Shown here piece by piece: positions 1 through 6,853 of a stretch of 18,589 bases of DNA (position 1 is the first letter of the stretch; every line of letters begins with the position of its first letter). Origin of the DNA: Chloroflexota bacterium (GTDB lineage Bacteria > Chloroflexota > Dormibacteria > Dormibacterales > Dormibacteraceae). The stretch covers positions 2,876 to 21,464 of the forward strand of contig VBGE01000140.1 in NCBI GenBank assembly GCA_005880345.1, read 5' to 3'. The notes under the pieces were generated by a model that had not been told where the DNA came from, searched no databases, and saw only the letters and a program-made list of their open reading frames with translations. Both the position numbers and the translations under genes were made by a program.

Positions 1-488
1 ACGCCGCGCTTATGTCCCAGGAGCTCCAGGCGCTCGGCATGGACGTGACGACCAAGCCCGCGCAGGGATACTCGGACTGGAACACCAACATCACCTCCAA
101 CCCCGCGCAGTGGCAGACCGCGATTCACTGGGGCAACGGCGGCAGCATCCCGTACATCCAGTACCAGAACTGGTTCGACAGCACCGACGTGAACTCGGTC
201 GCGCACTACCAGGGCTGGACCAGCGCAGACGCCCTTGCGGCCCTGCGTCAGTACGAGAGCACCGACCCGAGCGACACTGCGACCCTTTACCCGATCGTGC
301 AGAAGCTCGAGAAGATCATGGCGACAGAGGTTCCTGATGCTCCGTTGCTCTACGGGGCCGACTGGAACGTCTTCAGCAGCGCGAAGTACACGGGTTGGCC
401 CAACCAGTCGCACCCATACATGAACCCGTCACCGAGCGACCCGCAGATGCCGTACATCCTCATGCAGCTCAAGCCCGTCACCGCGTAG
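1..488 (+). CDS. ABC transporter solute-binding protein, family 5 (3' end only)
   Basis: The reading frame is open from the left edge (first full codon at base 3) to TAG at 486-488, so only about the last 160 residues are present and the true start lies outside the window. The visible part looks like the C-terminal lobe of the extracellular SBP_bac_5 family: a Trp/Tyr-rich segment, a helix ending in a 'PIVQKLEKIM' run, 'APLLYGADWNVFSSAKYTGW', and a final 'MPYILMQLKPV'. Family members bind peptides, nickel, or oligosaccharides such as cello-oligomers, and deliver them to a membrane permease. The ligand cannot be read from this fragment. The neighbouring glycoside hydrolase genes make an oligosaccharide plausible. 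A GC-rich hairpin follows 22 nt after the stop, suggesting this gene ends its own transcript. Confidence 0.85.
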   Translation, partial: AALMSQELQALGMDVTTKPAQGYSDWNTNITSNPAQWQTAIHWGNGGSIPYIQYQNWFDSTDVNSVAHYQGWTSADALAALRQYESTDPSDTATLYPIVQKLEKIMATEVPDAPLLYGADWNVFSSAKYTGWPNQSHPYMNPSPSDPQMPYILMQLKPVTA

Positions 489-509
489 CGATTTGCAAGT
501 CAACGTCCT

Positions 510-536
510 GTCCGGCCGGCATCTCGCCGGCCGGAC
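510..536 (+). terminator. GC-rich hairpin after the solute-binding protein gene
   Basis: A perfect 11-bp inverted repeat (GTCCGGCCGGC / GCCGGCCGGAC) encloses a 5-nt ATCTC loop, 22 nt downstream of the stop codon. No U-run follows, so it is either a terminator of the kind common in high-GC genomes or an mRNA 3'-end stabiliser. It separates the transporter gene from the operator-like palindromes and the GH3 gene. Confidence 0.55.
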
Positions 537-559
537 CTTCCACCCGGCCGCCAATTCTT

Positions 560-579
560 CGGATAGTCCGGACTATCCG
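560..579. promoter_or_regulatory. Perfect 20-bp palindrome, putative operator 1
   Basis: CGGATAGTCCGGACTATCCG is identical to its reverse complement over all 20 bases. It lies 65 bp upstream of the GH3 start codon and matches a second copy at 602-621 in 18 of 20 positions. The centre-to-centre distance is 42 bp, four turns of B-DNA, so two repressor dimers would sit on the same DNA face. The length and symmetry suit a dimeric HTH regulator of the LacI type or similar, but no regulator gene is in the window. The regulator family is inference. Confidence 0.6.
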
Positions 580-601
580 CGTCGTTCTCGTCCCGGAAGT
601 T

Positions 602-621
602 CAGTTAGTCCGGACTATCCG
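602..621. promoter_or_regulatory. Imperfect second palindrome, putative operator 2
   Basis: The perfect core TAGTCCGGACTA (606-617) matches the upstream operator. The right half (GGACTATCCG) is exact, and the left half has two changes. It ends just before the GH3 ribosome binding site, so bound protein could block transcription start or early elongation. I cannot place a -35/-10 pair with confidence in 537-627. Confidence 0.55.
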
Positions 622-643
622 GGATTAGAGGGGAGCTCCATGA

Positions 644-3103
644 ATGAGTAGCGCCACCGTTGGCATTCCCGGCGACCACTCGAGCCTGGTGGCGCGCCTC
701 GACCTGGAGCAGAAGATCCGTCTCCTCACGGGCGCCGACTCGTGGGTGCTGTACGGTGAGAACACCATCGGCCTCCGGCCTATGGTCCTGTCCGACGGTC
801 CCGCGGGTGTGCGCGGCCGTCGTTTCGACTCGGCCAATCCATCCTCGTCGCTGCCCTGCCCGGTGGCGCTCGGCGCCACGTGGGATCCAGGCCTCATCGA
901 GGAGCTCGCCACCGCGCTCGGCCGAGAAGCCCGGGCGAAGGGTGTCGACGTCATCCTCGGCCCGACCATCAACATCGTCCGCACACCGCTGTCCGGCCGC
1001 GGATTCGAGTGCTTCTCCGAGGATCCGCTTCTCACCTCGCGCATGGCTGTCGCATACGTGCGCGGCGTCCAGAAAACCGGCGTCGGCGCGACGGCGAAGC
1101 ACTTCGTCGCCAACGACTCTGAGACCGAGCGGCACACTTACGACGCGCGCATCACCGATAAGGTCCTGCGTGAGCTGTACCTGCCGCCGTTCGAGGCCTG
1201 CGTCGCCGAGGCAGACGTCTACCTGATCATGGCTGCCTACAACTCGGTGAACGGCGCCACCATGACGGCCAACCCGCGCCTCTTGCAGGAGCTGCTGAAG
1301 GGAGAGTGGGGATTCGACGGAGTCGTCGTGTCCGACTGGTCGGCCACCACATCGACCGCGCCGAGCGCAAACGCCGGGCTCGACCTGGTCATGCCTGGTC
1401 CGCACGGCCCCTGGGGCGAGCGCCTGCTCGCGGCCGTGCGCCAGGGCCAGGTGCCGGAGACCGCGATCGACGACAAGATCGAGCGGCTGCTGCGCCTCGC
1501 GAGCCGCGTGGGCGCGCTCAACGGCGCGCCCCACCTCGACGGAGCCGGTCCTGCCGCGACCCACAGTTCCGCGCTCATCGAGCCGGCGCTCTTGCGCGAG
1601 GTGGCCGCGCGCTCCTTCGTCCTCTTGAAAAATCCGCGCGGCCTGCTTCCGCTTCACGCCGGCAGCGTCGAACGAGTCGCGCTCATCGGGCCGAACGCCA
1701 TCGAACCCCAGACGCAGGGTGGAGGCAGCGTGCGCGTGTTAGCTGCGCAGGGCATGGCCATCGCCGACGCGGTCCGCGATGGCCTCGATGCGTACGTCAG
1801 CGTGCACCAGGGCGCGATCACCAGCGCCACGGTGGCGCTGCCTCACGCGGGCACTCTGCACGACCCGGTGAGCGGCAAGGCCGGGGTGCGCCTCGAGGTG
1901 CGTGGAGCCGACGGCACCGTTCTCTACGACTCCCCATTCGCCAACAGCGTCGTCACGTGGTGGGACGGCCTGCCCGAGGCGGCCTATCAGCCCGGCGTCG
2001 ACATGACCATGCGGGCGAGGTACAAGGCCGGCGCGGATGGGCCGATGGTCATTGGCGCCGCCGGCGTCGGCCGCCTCCGCATCTCTTTGAATGACGCGAT
2101 GCTCGCCCAGGCCTCCAGCCTGCCTCCGCGCGACGTCGTCGAGGCGCTGTCCAGGCCGCCCGAGCTACGCGTCCCCGTCCACTTCGAGGCCGGCCGCGAG
2201 GTCGAGGTACGGGTCGACTACCGCCCGGATGGCCGCTTTGCGGCGCTGCGCCTGGGCATCGAGCCGCAGGCGGACGAGGACTCGCTGCTCGAGCAGGCGG
2301 TCAAGGCGGCCGCCGGTGCCGATGTCGCAATCGTCGTGGTCGGCTCCGCCGACGGGACTGAGAGCGAAGGCTACGACCGCCAGACCCTGGTCCTTCCCGG
2401 CCGCCAGGACGAGCTCATCCGGCGCGTCGCCGCGGCCAACCCGAACACCGTCGTGGTCGTCAACTCCGGCATGCCGGTGCTCATGCCGTGGGCCGACGAC
2501 GTGTCCGCGATTCTGCAGGTCTGGTTTCCTGGCCAGGCTTTCGGAGAGGCTCTGGCGGACGCCCTTGCGGGAATCGTCGAGCCCGGTGGCCGCCTGCCCG
2601 TTTCGCTGCCGCGGGTGGAGGCCGATTCCCCCGTGCTGGGCGCGCACCCAGAGGCCGGCAACCTCGTCTACGAGGAGGGACTGCTGGTCGGTTACCGCGG
2701 CTACGACCGCCACGGGCCTGAGCCGCTGTTCTGCTTTGGCCACGGCCTAGGCTATACCGACTGGACCTACGAGGCGATCGATGCCGCCTGGGCCGGCGAG
2801 GACGTCGAGGTCAACGTCACCGTGCGCAACTCGGGCACCAGGGCGGGGCGCGAGGTCGTCCAGCTCTACCTCGAGGAACCCGAGGATGATGCCGCGCGCC
2901 CGCTCCGTGCGCTCGCCGCATTCGCGAGTGTCGGCGCCGAGCCTGGCGAGCGGGTCCGAGCCAGCCTGACAGTGCCGGCGCGGTCCTTCGCCAGGTACGA
3001 CGAAGCGAGCCGCGAGTGGCTCTCGCACGCAGGCACCTACACGCTCCGCGCAGGCCGGTCCTCGCGCGACCTGCGACTCAACTCACAGGTGGTGTTGCGA
3101 TGA
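644..3103 (+). CDS. GH3 beta-glucosidase with PA14 insertion
   Basis: This 819-residue protein has the full GH3 architecture. The N-terminal TIM-barrel domain (about 20-290) carries SDGPAGVR (50-57), SGRGFECFSEDP (117-128), KHF (152-154) and VVSDW with the predicted nucleophile Asp231. A PA14-like beta domain (about 388-545) is inserted before the end of the alpha/beta sandwich domain (about 545-660). That domain contains GTESEGYDR (571-579), which should hold the acid/base Glu. A fibronectin-III-like domain (about 710-810) closes the protein. The family releases glucose or related sugars from the non-reducing end of beta-glucosides; PA14 inserts are known to shape substrate size. No signal peptide is visible, so it probably acts in the cytoplasm on imported oligosaccharides. 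The start has a good Shine-Dalgarno (AGAGGGGAG, 627-635). A 3-codon ORF, ATG-AAT-GAG-TAG (640-651), overlaps the start in another frame. The two palindromes upstream suggest repression in the absence of substrate. Confidence 0.93.
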   Translation: MSSATVGIPGDHSSLVARLDLEQKIRLLTGADSWVLYGENTIGLRPMVLSDGPAGVRGRRFDSANPSSSLPCPVALGATWDPGLIEELATALGREARAKGVDVILGPTINIVRTPLSGRGFECFSEDPLLTSRMAVAYVRGVQKTGVGATAKHFVANDSETERHTYDARITDKVLRELYLPPFEACVAEADVYLIMAAYNSVNGATMTANPRLLQELLKGEWGFDGVVVSDWSATTSTAPSANAGLDLVMPGPHGPWGERLLAAVRQGQVPETAIDDKIERLLRLASRVGALNGAPHLDGAGPAATHSSALIEPALLREVAARSFVLLKNPRGLLPLHAGSVERVALIGPNAIEPQTQGGGSVRVLAAQGMAIADAVRDGLDAYVSVHQGAITSATVALPHAGTLHDPVSGKAGVRLEVRGADGTVLYDSPFANSVVTWWDGLPEAAYQPGVDMTMRARYKAGADGPMVIGAAGVGRLRISLNDAMLAQASSLPPRDVVEALSRPPELRVPVHFEAGREVEVRVDYRPDGRFAALRLGIEPQADEDSLLEQAVKAAAGADVAIVVVGSADGTESEGYDRQTLVLPGRQDELIRRVAAANPNTVVVVNSGMPVLMPWADDVSAILQVWFPGQAFGEALADALAGIVEPGGRLPVSLPRVEADSPVLGAHPEAGNLVYEEGLLVGYRGYDRHGPEPLFCFGHGLGYTDWTYEAIDAAWAGEDVEVNVTVRNSGTRAGREVVQLYLEEPEDDAARPLRALAAFASVGAEPGERVRASLTVPARSFARYDEASREWLSHAGTYTLRAGRSSRDLRLNSQVVLR

Positions 3104-3170
3104 GCTGACGCGCAACACTGTTCGCTGGCTGCCGGCGGTTTTTCACTTTTCTGGCTGGAGGAGATGAGGA

Positions 3171-5033
3171 ATGAGGATCCATCGACGAATCGTCGTGATC
3201 GCATGCGCCGCGCTGGCGCTCGCCTGGCCAGGCGCGACGCCTGCCGTCGCCGCCGACGACGCAGTTTCGAGGGCGCCTGACTTCGGCCCGAACGTCATCG
3301 TTTTCAACCCGTCCATGCCCCAGGGGCAGATCCAGGCGACGTTCGACTCGGTGTCGAGCCTGCAGGTGCACAACCAGTTTGGGAGCCAGCGCTACGCGCT
3401 CCTCTTCGAGCCCGGCACGTATGGCTCGGCGTCGAACCCTCTCGTCTTCCAGATGGGCTACTACATGAGCGTCGCAGGCCTTGGGCTCAGCCCGAACGAC
3501 GTCGTCATCAACGGCGCCATCGTCTCGTTCAACCAGTGCTTCGGCAGCTGCACAGGGCTCAACAACTTCTGGCGGTCGCTGTCGAACCTGACGCTCAACA
3601 TCCACCTGCCGAGCCAGCACCCGGCCTACGCCCCGGCGCCGCCGGAGGACCCGGGCTGCGCCAACTCCAACGACCTCTATGCGATCTCACAGGCCGCGCC
3701 GATCCGCCGCGTCCACATCAACGGCCTGCTCTTCCTCTTCGATTACTGCAACACCGGCTTCACCAGCGGCGGGTTCATCGCGGATTCCCAGTTCAGCGGC
3801 AGCACCGTGGTCAACGGCTCGCAGCAGCAGTTCCTCGCGCGCAACAGCCAGCTCGACGGCTGGACCAACGCGGTGTGGAACCAGGTGTTCTCCGGCGACA
3901 CAGGCAACGTCCCCGCGCAGACCTTCCCCAACCCGCCCTTCACCACGCTGGCCACCAGCCCCGTGACGCGCGAGGCGCCGTTCCTCTACCAGGACGCAGG
4001 CGGCAGCTACAACGTTTCGGTTCCGGTTGCGCAGCGCAATTCGTCGGGCACCACGTGGGCCGGCGGACCCACTCCCGCCACGACGCTTCCGATCGACACG
4101 TTCTTCCTCGCCAAACCGGCTGACTCGGCCGCCACGATCAACGCCGCGATTCACCGCGGCAAGAACCTGATTCTCACGCCGGGCGTCTATCAGCTCGACC
4201 AGCCCATCGACGTGACCCGGCCTGACTCGGTGGTGCTCGGGCTAGGGTTTCCGACCCTGGTGCCGACCAACGGCAACGCGGCGATGACGGTCGCGAGTGC
4301 CAAGGGAATGCTCATCTCCGGCGTCCTGTTCGACGCCGGACCGACGACCTCCCCGGTTCTGCTTCAGGTCGGCGACGGACACGCGCGAAGCGACAACGAG
4401 GCCTCGGATCCGTCCGTCCTTTCCGACGTCTTCTTCCGCGTCGGAGGCGCGTCCGCCGGCAGAGTGACGACCACGCTGGCGGTGAACAGCAAGAACGTGA
4501 TCCTGGACGACATCTGGGCGTGGCGCGCCGACCACGGCACCGGCGTGGGGTGGACGGTCAACACGGCCGACACCGGCGTCGTCGTCAATGGAGACAACGT
4601 CACCGCCTACGGCCTTTTCGTCGAGCACTTCCAGAAGTTCAACGTGATCTGGAACGGCAACGGCGGGACTGACATCTTCTTCCAGAACGAGATGCCCTAC
4701 GACCCGCCGACCCAGGCGGCCTGGATGGAGGCCCCAGGCGTCGACGGCTATGCCGCCTTCAAGATCGCGGATGGCGTCACGTCGTTCAGCGGTTACGGCA
4801 TGGGGAGCTACAGCTTCTTCAACAAGGCCAACAACGGCGGCGCGAACATCTTCGCCGCGCATGCATTCGAGGTGCCGACCACGCTGCCGGCGGGCAGCCT
4901 GCATGACCTGCTGACGATCTTCCTCGACAAGAACAACGGCACCGGCGGCATCCTGCACGTGGTCAACGACGCTGGCGGCTCCTCCACTGCCGCCAATCCG
5001 GACACCCCGGTTGCGGTGGTCAGCTACCCGTGA
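3171..5033 (+). CDS. Secreted beta-helix protein, GH55-like/pectin-lyase fold
   Basis: This 620-residue protein starts with a clear Sec signal peptide (RR..., hydrophobic core 7-19, cleavage near AVAA-DD at 27-29). The mature part shows repeated short beta/turn units typical of a right-handed parallel beta-helix, such as VVLGLGFPTL, GMLISGVLFDAG, NVILDDIWAW and GVVVNGDNV. The conserved stretches WAWRADHG, VGWTVNTADTG and FVEHFQKFNVIWNG recall a family common in actinobacterial and acidobacterial genomes that is often labelled 'adenylyl cyclase' or 'coagulation factor 5/8-like'. I see no cyclase motif. The two-lobed layout is reminiscent of GH55 beta-1,3-glucanases, but I cannot assign catalytic residues. 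The start has a strong Shine-Dalgarno (GGAGGAG, 3157-3163). The gene follows GH3 by 67 bp with no terminator, so the two are probably co-transcribed. It would act outside the cell, supplying fragments for GH3. Confidence 0.8.
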   Translation: MRIHRRIVVIACAALALAWPGATPAVAADDAVSRAPDFGPNVIVFNPSMPQGQIQATFDSVSSLQVHNQFGSQRYALLFEPGTYGSASNPLVFQMGYYMSVAGLGLSPNDVVINGAIVSFNQCFGSCTGLNNFWRSLSNLTLNIHLPSQHPAYAPAPPEDPGCANSNDLYAISQAAPIRRVHINGLLFLFDYCNTGFTSGGFIADSQFSGSTVVNGSQQQFLARNSQLDGWTNAVWNQVFSGDTGNVPAQTFPNPPFTTLATSPVTREAPFLYQDAGGSYNVSVPVAQRNSSGTTWAGGPTPATTLPIDTFFLAKPADSAATINAAIHRGKNLILTPGVYQLDQPIDVTRPDSVVLGLGFPTLVPTNGNAAMTVASAKGMLISGVLFDAGPTTSPVLLQVGDGHARSDNEASDPSVLSDVFFRVGGASAGRVTTTLAVNSKNVILDDIWAWRADHGTGVGWTVNTADTGVVVNGDNVTAYGLFVEHFQKFNVIWNGNGGTDIFFQNEMPYDPPTQAAWMEAPGVDGYAAFKIADGVTSFSGYGMGSYSFFNKANNGGANIFAAHAFEVPTTLPAGSLHDLLTIFLDKNNGTGGILHVVNDAGGSSTAANPDTPVAVVSYP

Positions 5034-5118
5034 GCTGAGCTTGCCTTTCGTCGGGGCTCAAAGCGGAAAAGGACTGTCCGCGACATCACAAAATTTAACC
5101 TTCTCTGGCCCAACTCCA

Positions 5119-5149
5119 TTAAGCGCGATCGCCTGTTTCGCACTAGACT
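5119..5149 (+). promoter_or_regulatory. Possible promoter for the two-component pair
   Basis: TTAAGC (5119-5124) and TAGACT (5144-5149) resemble -35 and -10 boxes with a 19-bp spacer, longer than the usual 17. They sit in the only AT-richer stretch (about 5085-5150) between the beta-helix gene and the kinase gene, about 50 bp before the kinase start. The match is modest, and no transcription data are available to support it. Confidence 0.3.
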
Positions 5150-5202
5150 TGGAATCTCCCGCACAAAAGAGTCGGCCGCTCACGGCCTTCTGAGGGAGCC
5201 CG

Positions 5203-5889
5203 GTGGGAGGGAAGCTCGTGGCGCTTGGAATTTCGGAGCTAGTCGACGATCTGTCGAATGGCATGGTGGCCTTGGGCCCTCCTTCCTCGACCGAGGAACT
5301 GCAGCTCCATTTCGCTCGCGAGGTCCACGACGAAGTGGCCCAGCCCCTGATCAACCTGATCCTGCAGATTCGCGCCCTGAGGGCTGCGCACCAGGGCGAA
5401 GAACCCTTCGGCGGCGAGCTTGCGGTCCTCGAAGATTCTGTCCGCCAGGTGCTCCGCCGGACACGCGGGATGATAGTCGACCTACGCGACCGCGCCGACA
5501 TGAGGCTCCGCTTCGCCGAAGCACTGGTGCGCGAGCTGCCCACCCCGGCCGGGCGGAACCTCAGGGTCCAGGCGTCGTCCAGGTGGCCGGCTGAAATCAA
5601 CGGATGGGCAGCCTTCAACCTGCTGCGAATCGTCCAGCAGGCTGTGGTGAACGCCTGGCGGCATGGCCAGGCCAGGGCCATAGAAGTCATGCTCGACCTT
5701 GGTCTCGCGGACGATGCGATCGTCGTCGTGCTCGACGACGGGATCGGGCTCCAGGACTCGACTCGGGGATTTGGCATGATCGGGATGGAAGAGCGCGCGG
5801 TGATCCTCGGCGGGACGTTCACAGCGCAGACCAGGGGCACGGGTGGCACGCGGGTCGAGGTCCGGATTCCGGTTGCCCACCTGGCATGA
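5203..5889 (+). CDS. Sensorless NarL-type histidine kinase (HisKA_3/HATPase_c)
   Basis: At 228 residues this is essentially a bare kinase core with no membrane segment and no GAF, PAS or other sensor domain. The HisKA_3 dimerisation helix has REVHDEVAQPL with phosphoacceptor His42 and the DxxxQ phosphatase motif (Asp43, Gln47). The ATPase domain has RIVQQAVVNAWRHG (N box, 142-155), DDGIG (178-182) and GFGMIGMEERA (189-199). In this family the N box normally reads QEALxN; here the Glu is Gln146, which may weaken phosphotransfer. It should phosphorylate the response regulator encoded directly downstream, whose ATG overlaps this stop (ATGA). The start is uncertain: GTG 5203 has a close GAGGGAG only 4 nt away, while in-frame GTG 5218 has a better-placed GGAGGG (5206-5211). 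The later start would give 223 residues. Confidence 0.88.
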   Translation: MGGKLVALGISELVDDLSNGMVALGPPSSTEELQLHFAREVHDEVAQPLINLILQIRALRAAHQGEEPFGGELAVLEDSVRQVLRRTRGMIVDLRDRADMRLRFAEALVRELPTPAGRNLRVQASSRWPAEINGWAAFNLLRIVQQAVVNAWRHGQARAIEVMLDLGLADDAIVVVLDDGIGLQDSTRGFGMIGMEERAVILGGTFTAQTRGTGGTRVEVRIPVAHLA

Positions 5890-6488
5890 CGCCTGCTGAA
5901 CCCGTCAAGGTCCTGATCGCGGACGATCAGACGCTCTTCCGAACCGGCCTCGCCCGGATGCTCTCCGCCGACCCCCGTGTCGAGGTGGTCGGCCAGGCTC
6001 GGAACGGCGAAGAGGCGATCGCGCAGACACTGGAGCGGAGGCCTGATGTCGTCCTCATGGATCTTCAGATGCCAAAGGTCACCGGCGTCGAAGCCACCCG
6101 GCGATTGATGTCCGAGGCCCCAGGGGTCCATGTCCTGGTCCTCAGCGCATATGCCGACAAAGCAATGGTCGGTGAGGCCCTCGCCAGCGGCGCCGAGGGT
6201 TACGTCGACAAGGACATCACCGTCGAGGACATCGTGAATCGGATCCTCACGGTTCTGCCTGCCCGCGGGCGCCGCGCCCGGCATCGCGGTGCGGAGCTGT
6301 CCCTTCGAGAGCTGCACGTCCTGAAACAGGTTGCAGCCGGTCTTTCCAACAAGCAGATCGCCAGGCGGCTCGGGATCAGCGAGAAGACGGTTCGCAATCA
6401 CCTGAGCCGTGTGTTCAGCAAGCTTGGCGCGACCAATCGCACCGAAGCGGTCATGGGCGCGGTTCGCGCAGGCCTGGTCATCGCCTGA
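5886..6488 (+). CDS. NarL/FixJ-family response regulator, DosR-like DNA-binding helix
   Basis: This 200-residue regulator has a receiver domain (about 7-125) with acidic Asp13/Asp14, phosphoacceptor Asp59 in LMDLQMP, Ser87 in VLSAYAD and Lys109. A LuxR-type HTH (about 137-196) follows, with LSLRELHVLKQVAAGLSNKQ then IARRLGISEKTVRNHLSR. I chose ATG 5886 because it overlaps the kinase TGA as ATGA, and earlier in-frame sequence overlaps the kinase and has no receiver homology. The recognition helix SEKTVRNHLSR closely parallels AEKTVKNYVSR of mycobacterial DosR/DevR: the DNA-contacting Lys-Lys-Asn set becomes Lys167, Arg170 and Asn171. A DosR-box-like dyad lies 132 bp beyond the stop, upstream of the pilus operon, making that operon a candidate target. 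Confidence 0.93.
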   Translation: MTPAEPVKVLIADDQTLFRTGLARMLSADPRVEVVGQARNGEEAIAQTLERRPDVVLMDLQMPKVTGVEATRRLMSEAPGVHVLVLSAYADKAMVGEALASGAEGYVDKDITVEDIVNRILTVLPARGRRARHRGAELSLRELHVLKQVAAGLSNKQIARRLGISEKTVRNHLSRVFSKLGATNRTEAVMGAVRAGLVIA

Positions 6489-6620
6489 CGGCGGCGGGCT
6501 GGCGAGGGAGGGGAGCGCCTCCGGCAAGGTCGAACCCCTACCCCCGCCGACCCGCGCCGACCGCAGCCAACCGGTCGGCCTGTGCGCGGACCGTAACCGC
6601 GCGGCCGGTGAAGGCTCAAT

Positions 6621-6634
6621 GGGAATTTCGTCCC
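6621..6634. promoter_or_regulatory. DosR-box-like dyad, candidate binding site of the adjacent regulator
   Basis: GGGAATTTCGTCCC resembles the mycobacterial DosR consensus core GGGAC-TWWA-GTCCC, matching 12 of 14 positions. It also lies inside the perfect 5-bp inverted repeat TGGGA-N6-TCCCA (6620-6635). Its centre is about 80 bp upstream of the transcription start implied by the promoter proposed at 6675-6703. A weaker copy, AGGTC-AAAT-GTCCT (6660-6673), has its centre 39 bp downstream. Binding by the 5886-6488 regulator is inference from motif and recognition-helix similarity. Confidence 0.4.
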
Positions 6635-6674
6635 AATCCTCTCGGATTCCGGCTCCGATAGGTCAAATGTCCTC

Positions 6675-6703
6675 TTGTCGTGATCACCGGCCCTGACTAA
6701 CGT
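6675..6703 (+). promoter_or_regulatory. Possible promoter of the pilus operon
   Basis: TTGTCG (6675-6680) and TAACGT (6698-6703) form a -35/-10-like pair with a 17-bp spacer, directly downstream of the two DosR-like dyads. The -10 box is a weak match. If correct, the mRNA would carry an untranslated leader of roughly 140 nt before the RDD start. Confidence 0.3.
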
Positions 6704-6853
6704 TGCCCCAAAACCGCATAGGTGCAAGGGGGTCGCACGCCGGCAAGTGCAGTCGAGCCCGTCTGTTTCGCATTCTCATTTTCGGTCGTGTCTGGTGCCG
6801 GCTGGCAACAGGCAGAGCGAGCACGCCATGCAGACGACCTGGACGGCGCCTTG

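Larger units (their letters stand above)
6489..6853 (+). other. 365-bp regulatory gap before the pilus operon
   Basis: I find no convincing gene here. A frame open from GTG 6722 continues into the RDD gene, but bases 6722-6853 have about 61% GC at third codon positions (17 of 44 codons end in A/T). No membrane or RDD signal appears before residue 45 of that reading, so I treat it as untranslated leader. The gap holds a DosR-like dyad, a weaker second one, a possible promoter and a tiny ORF (6828-6854), listed separately where supported. Confidence 0.5.

Noticed and set aside
640..651. Three-codon ORF ATG-AAT-GAG-TAG overlapping the GH3 start
   Set aside because: Too short to be meaningful; the Shine-Dalgarno spacing also suits the GH3 ATG at 644.
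3104..3170. Terminator or promoter between GH3 and the beta-helix gene
   Set aside because: A short T-run follows GGCGG, but no stem of useful length precedes it, and no clear -35/-10 pair is seen in the 67 bp.
5174..5187. GGCCG-CTCA-CGGCC hairpin as a terminator
   Set aside because: A 5-bp stem with no U-run, lying immediately before the kinase start where a terminator would make no sense.
5058..6527. Long reading frame on the minus strand opposite the two-component genes
   Set aside because: It is the complement of clearly recognised kinase and regulator genes, with Arg/Ser/Pro-rich composition and no domain. Similar minus-strand frames elsewhere are rejected for the same reason.
6722..6853. 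In-frame N-terminal extension of the RDD protein from GTG 6722
   Set aside because: Third-position GC is about 61% with many GCA codons, well below the neighbouring genes; no Shine-Dalgarno; the family normally starts just before the first membrane segment.
6722..6853. Cyclic-di-GMP or other known riboswitch in the leader
   Set aside because: I could not match the conserved cores of the GEMM-I or GEMM-II classes; only short GTGC/GCAC pairings are visible.
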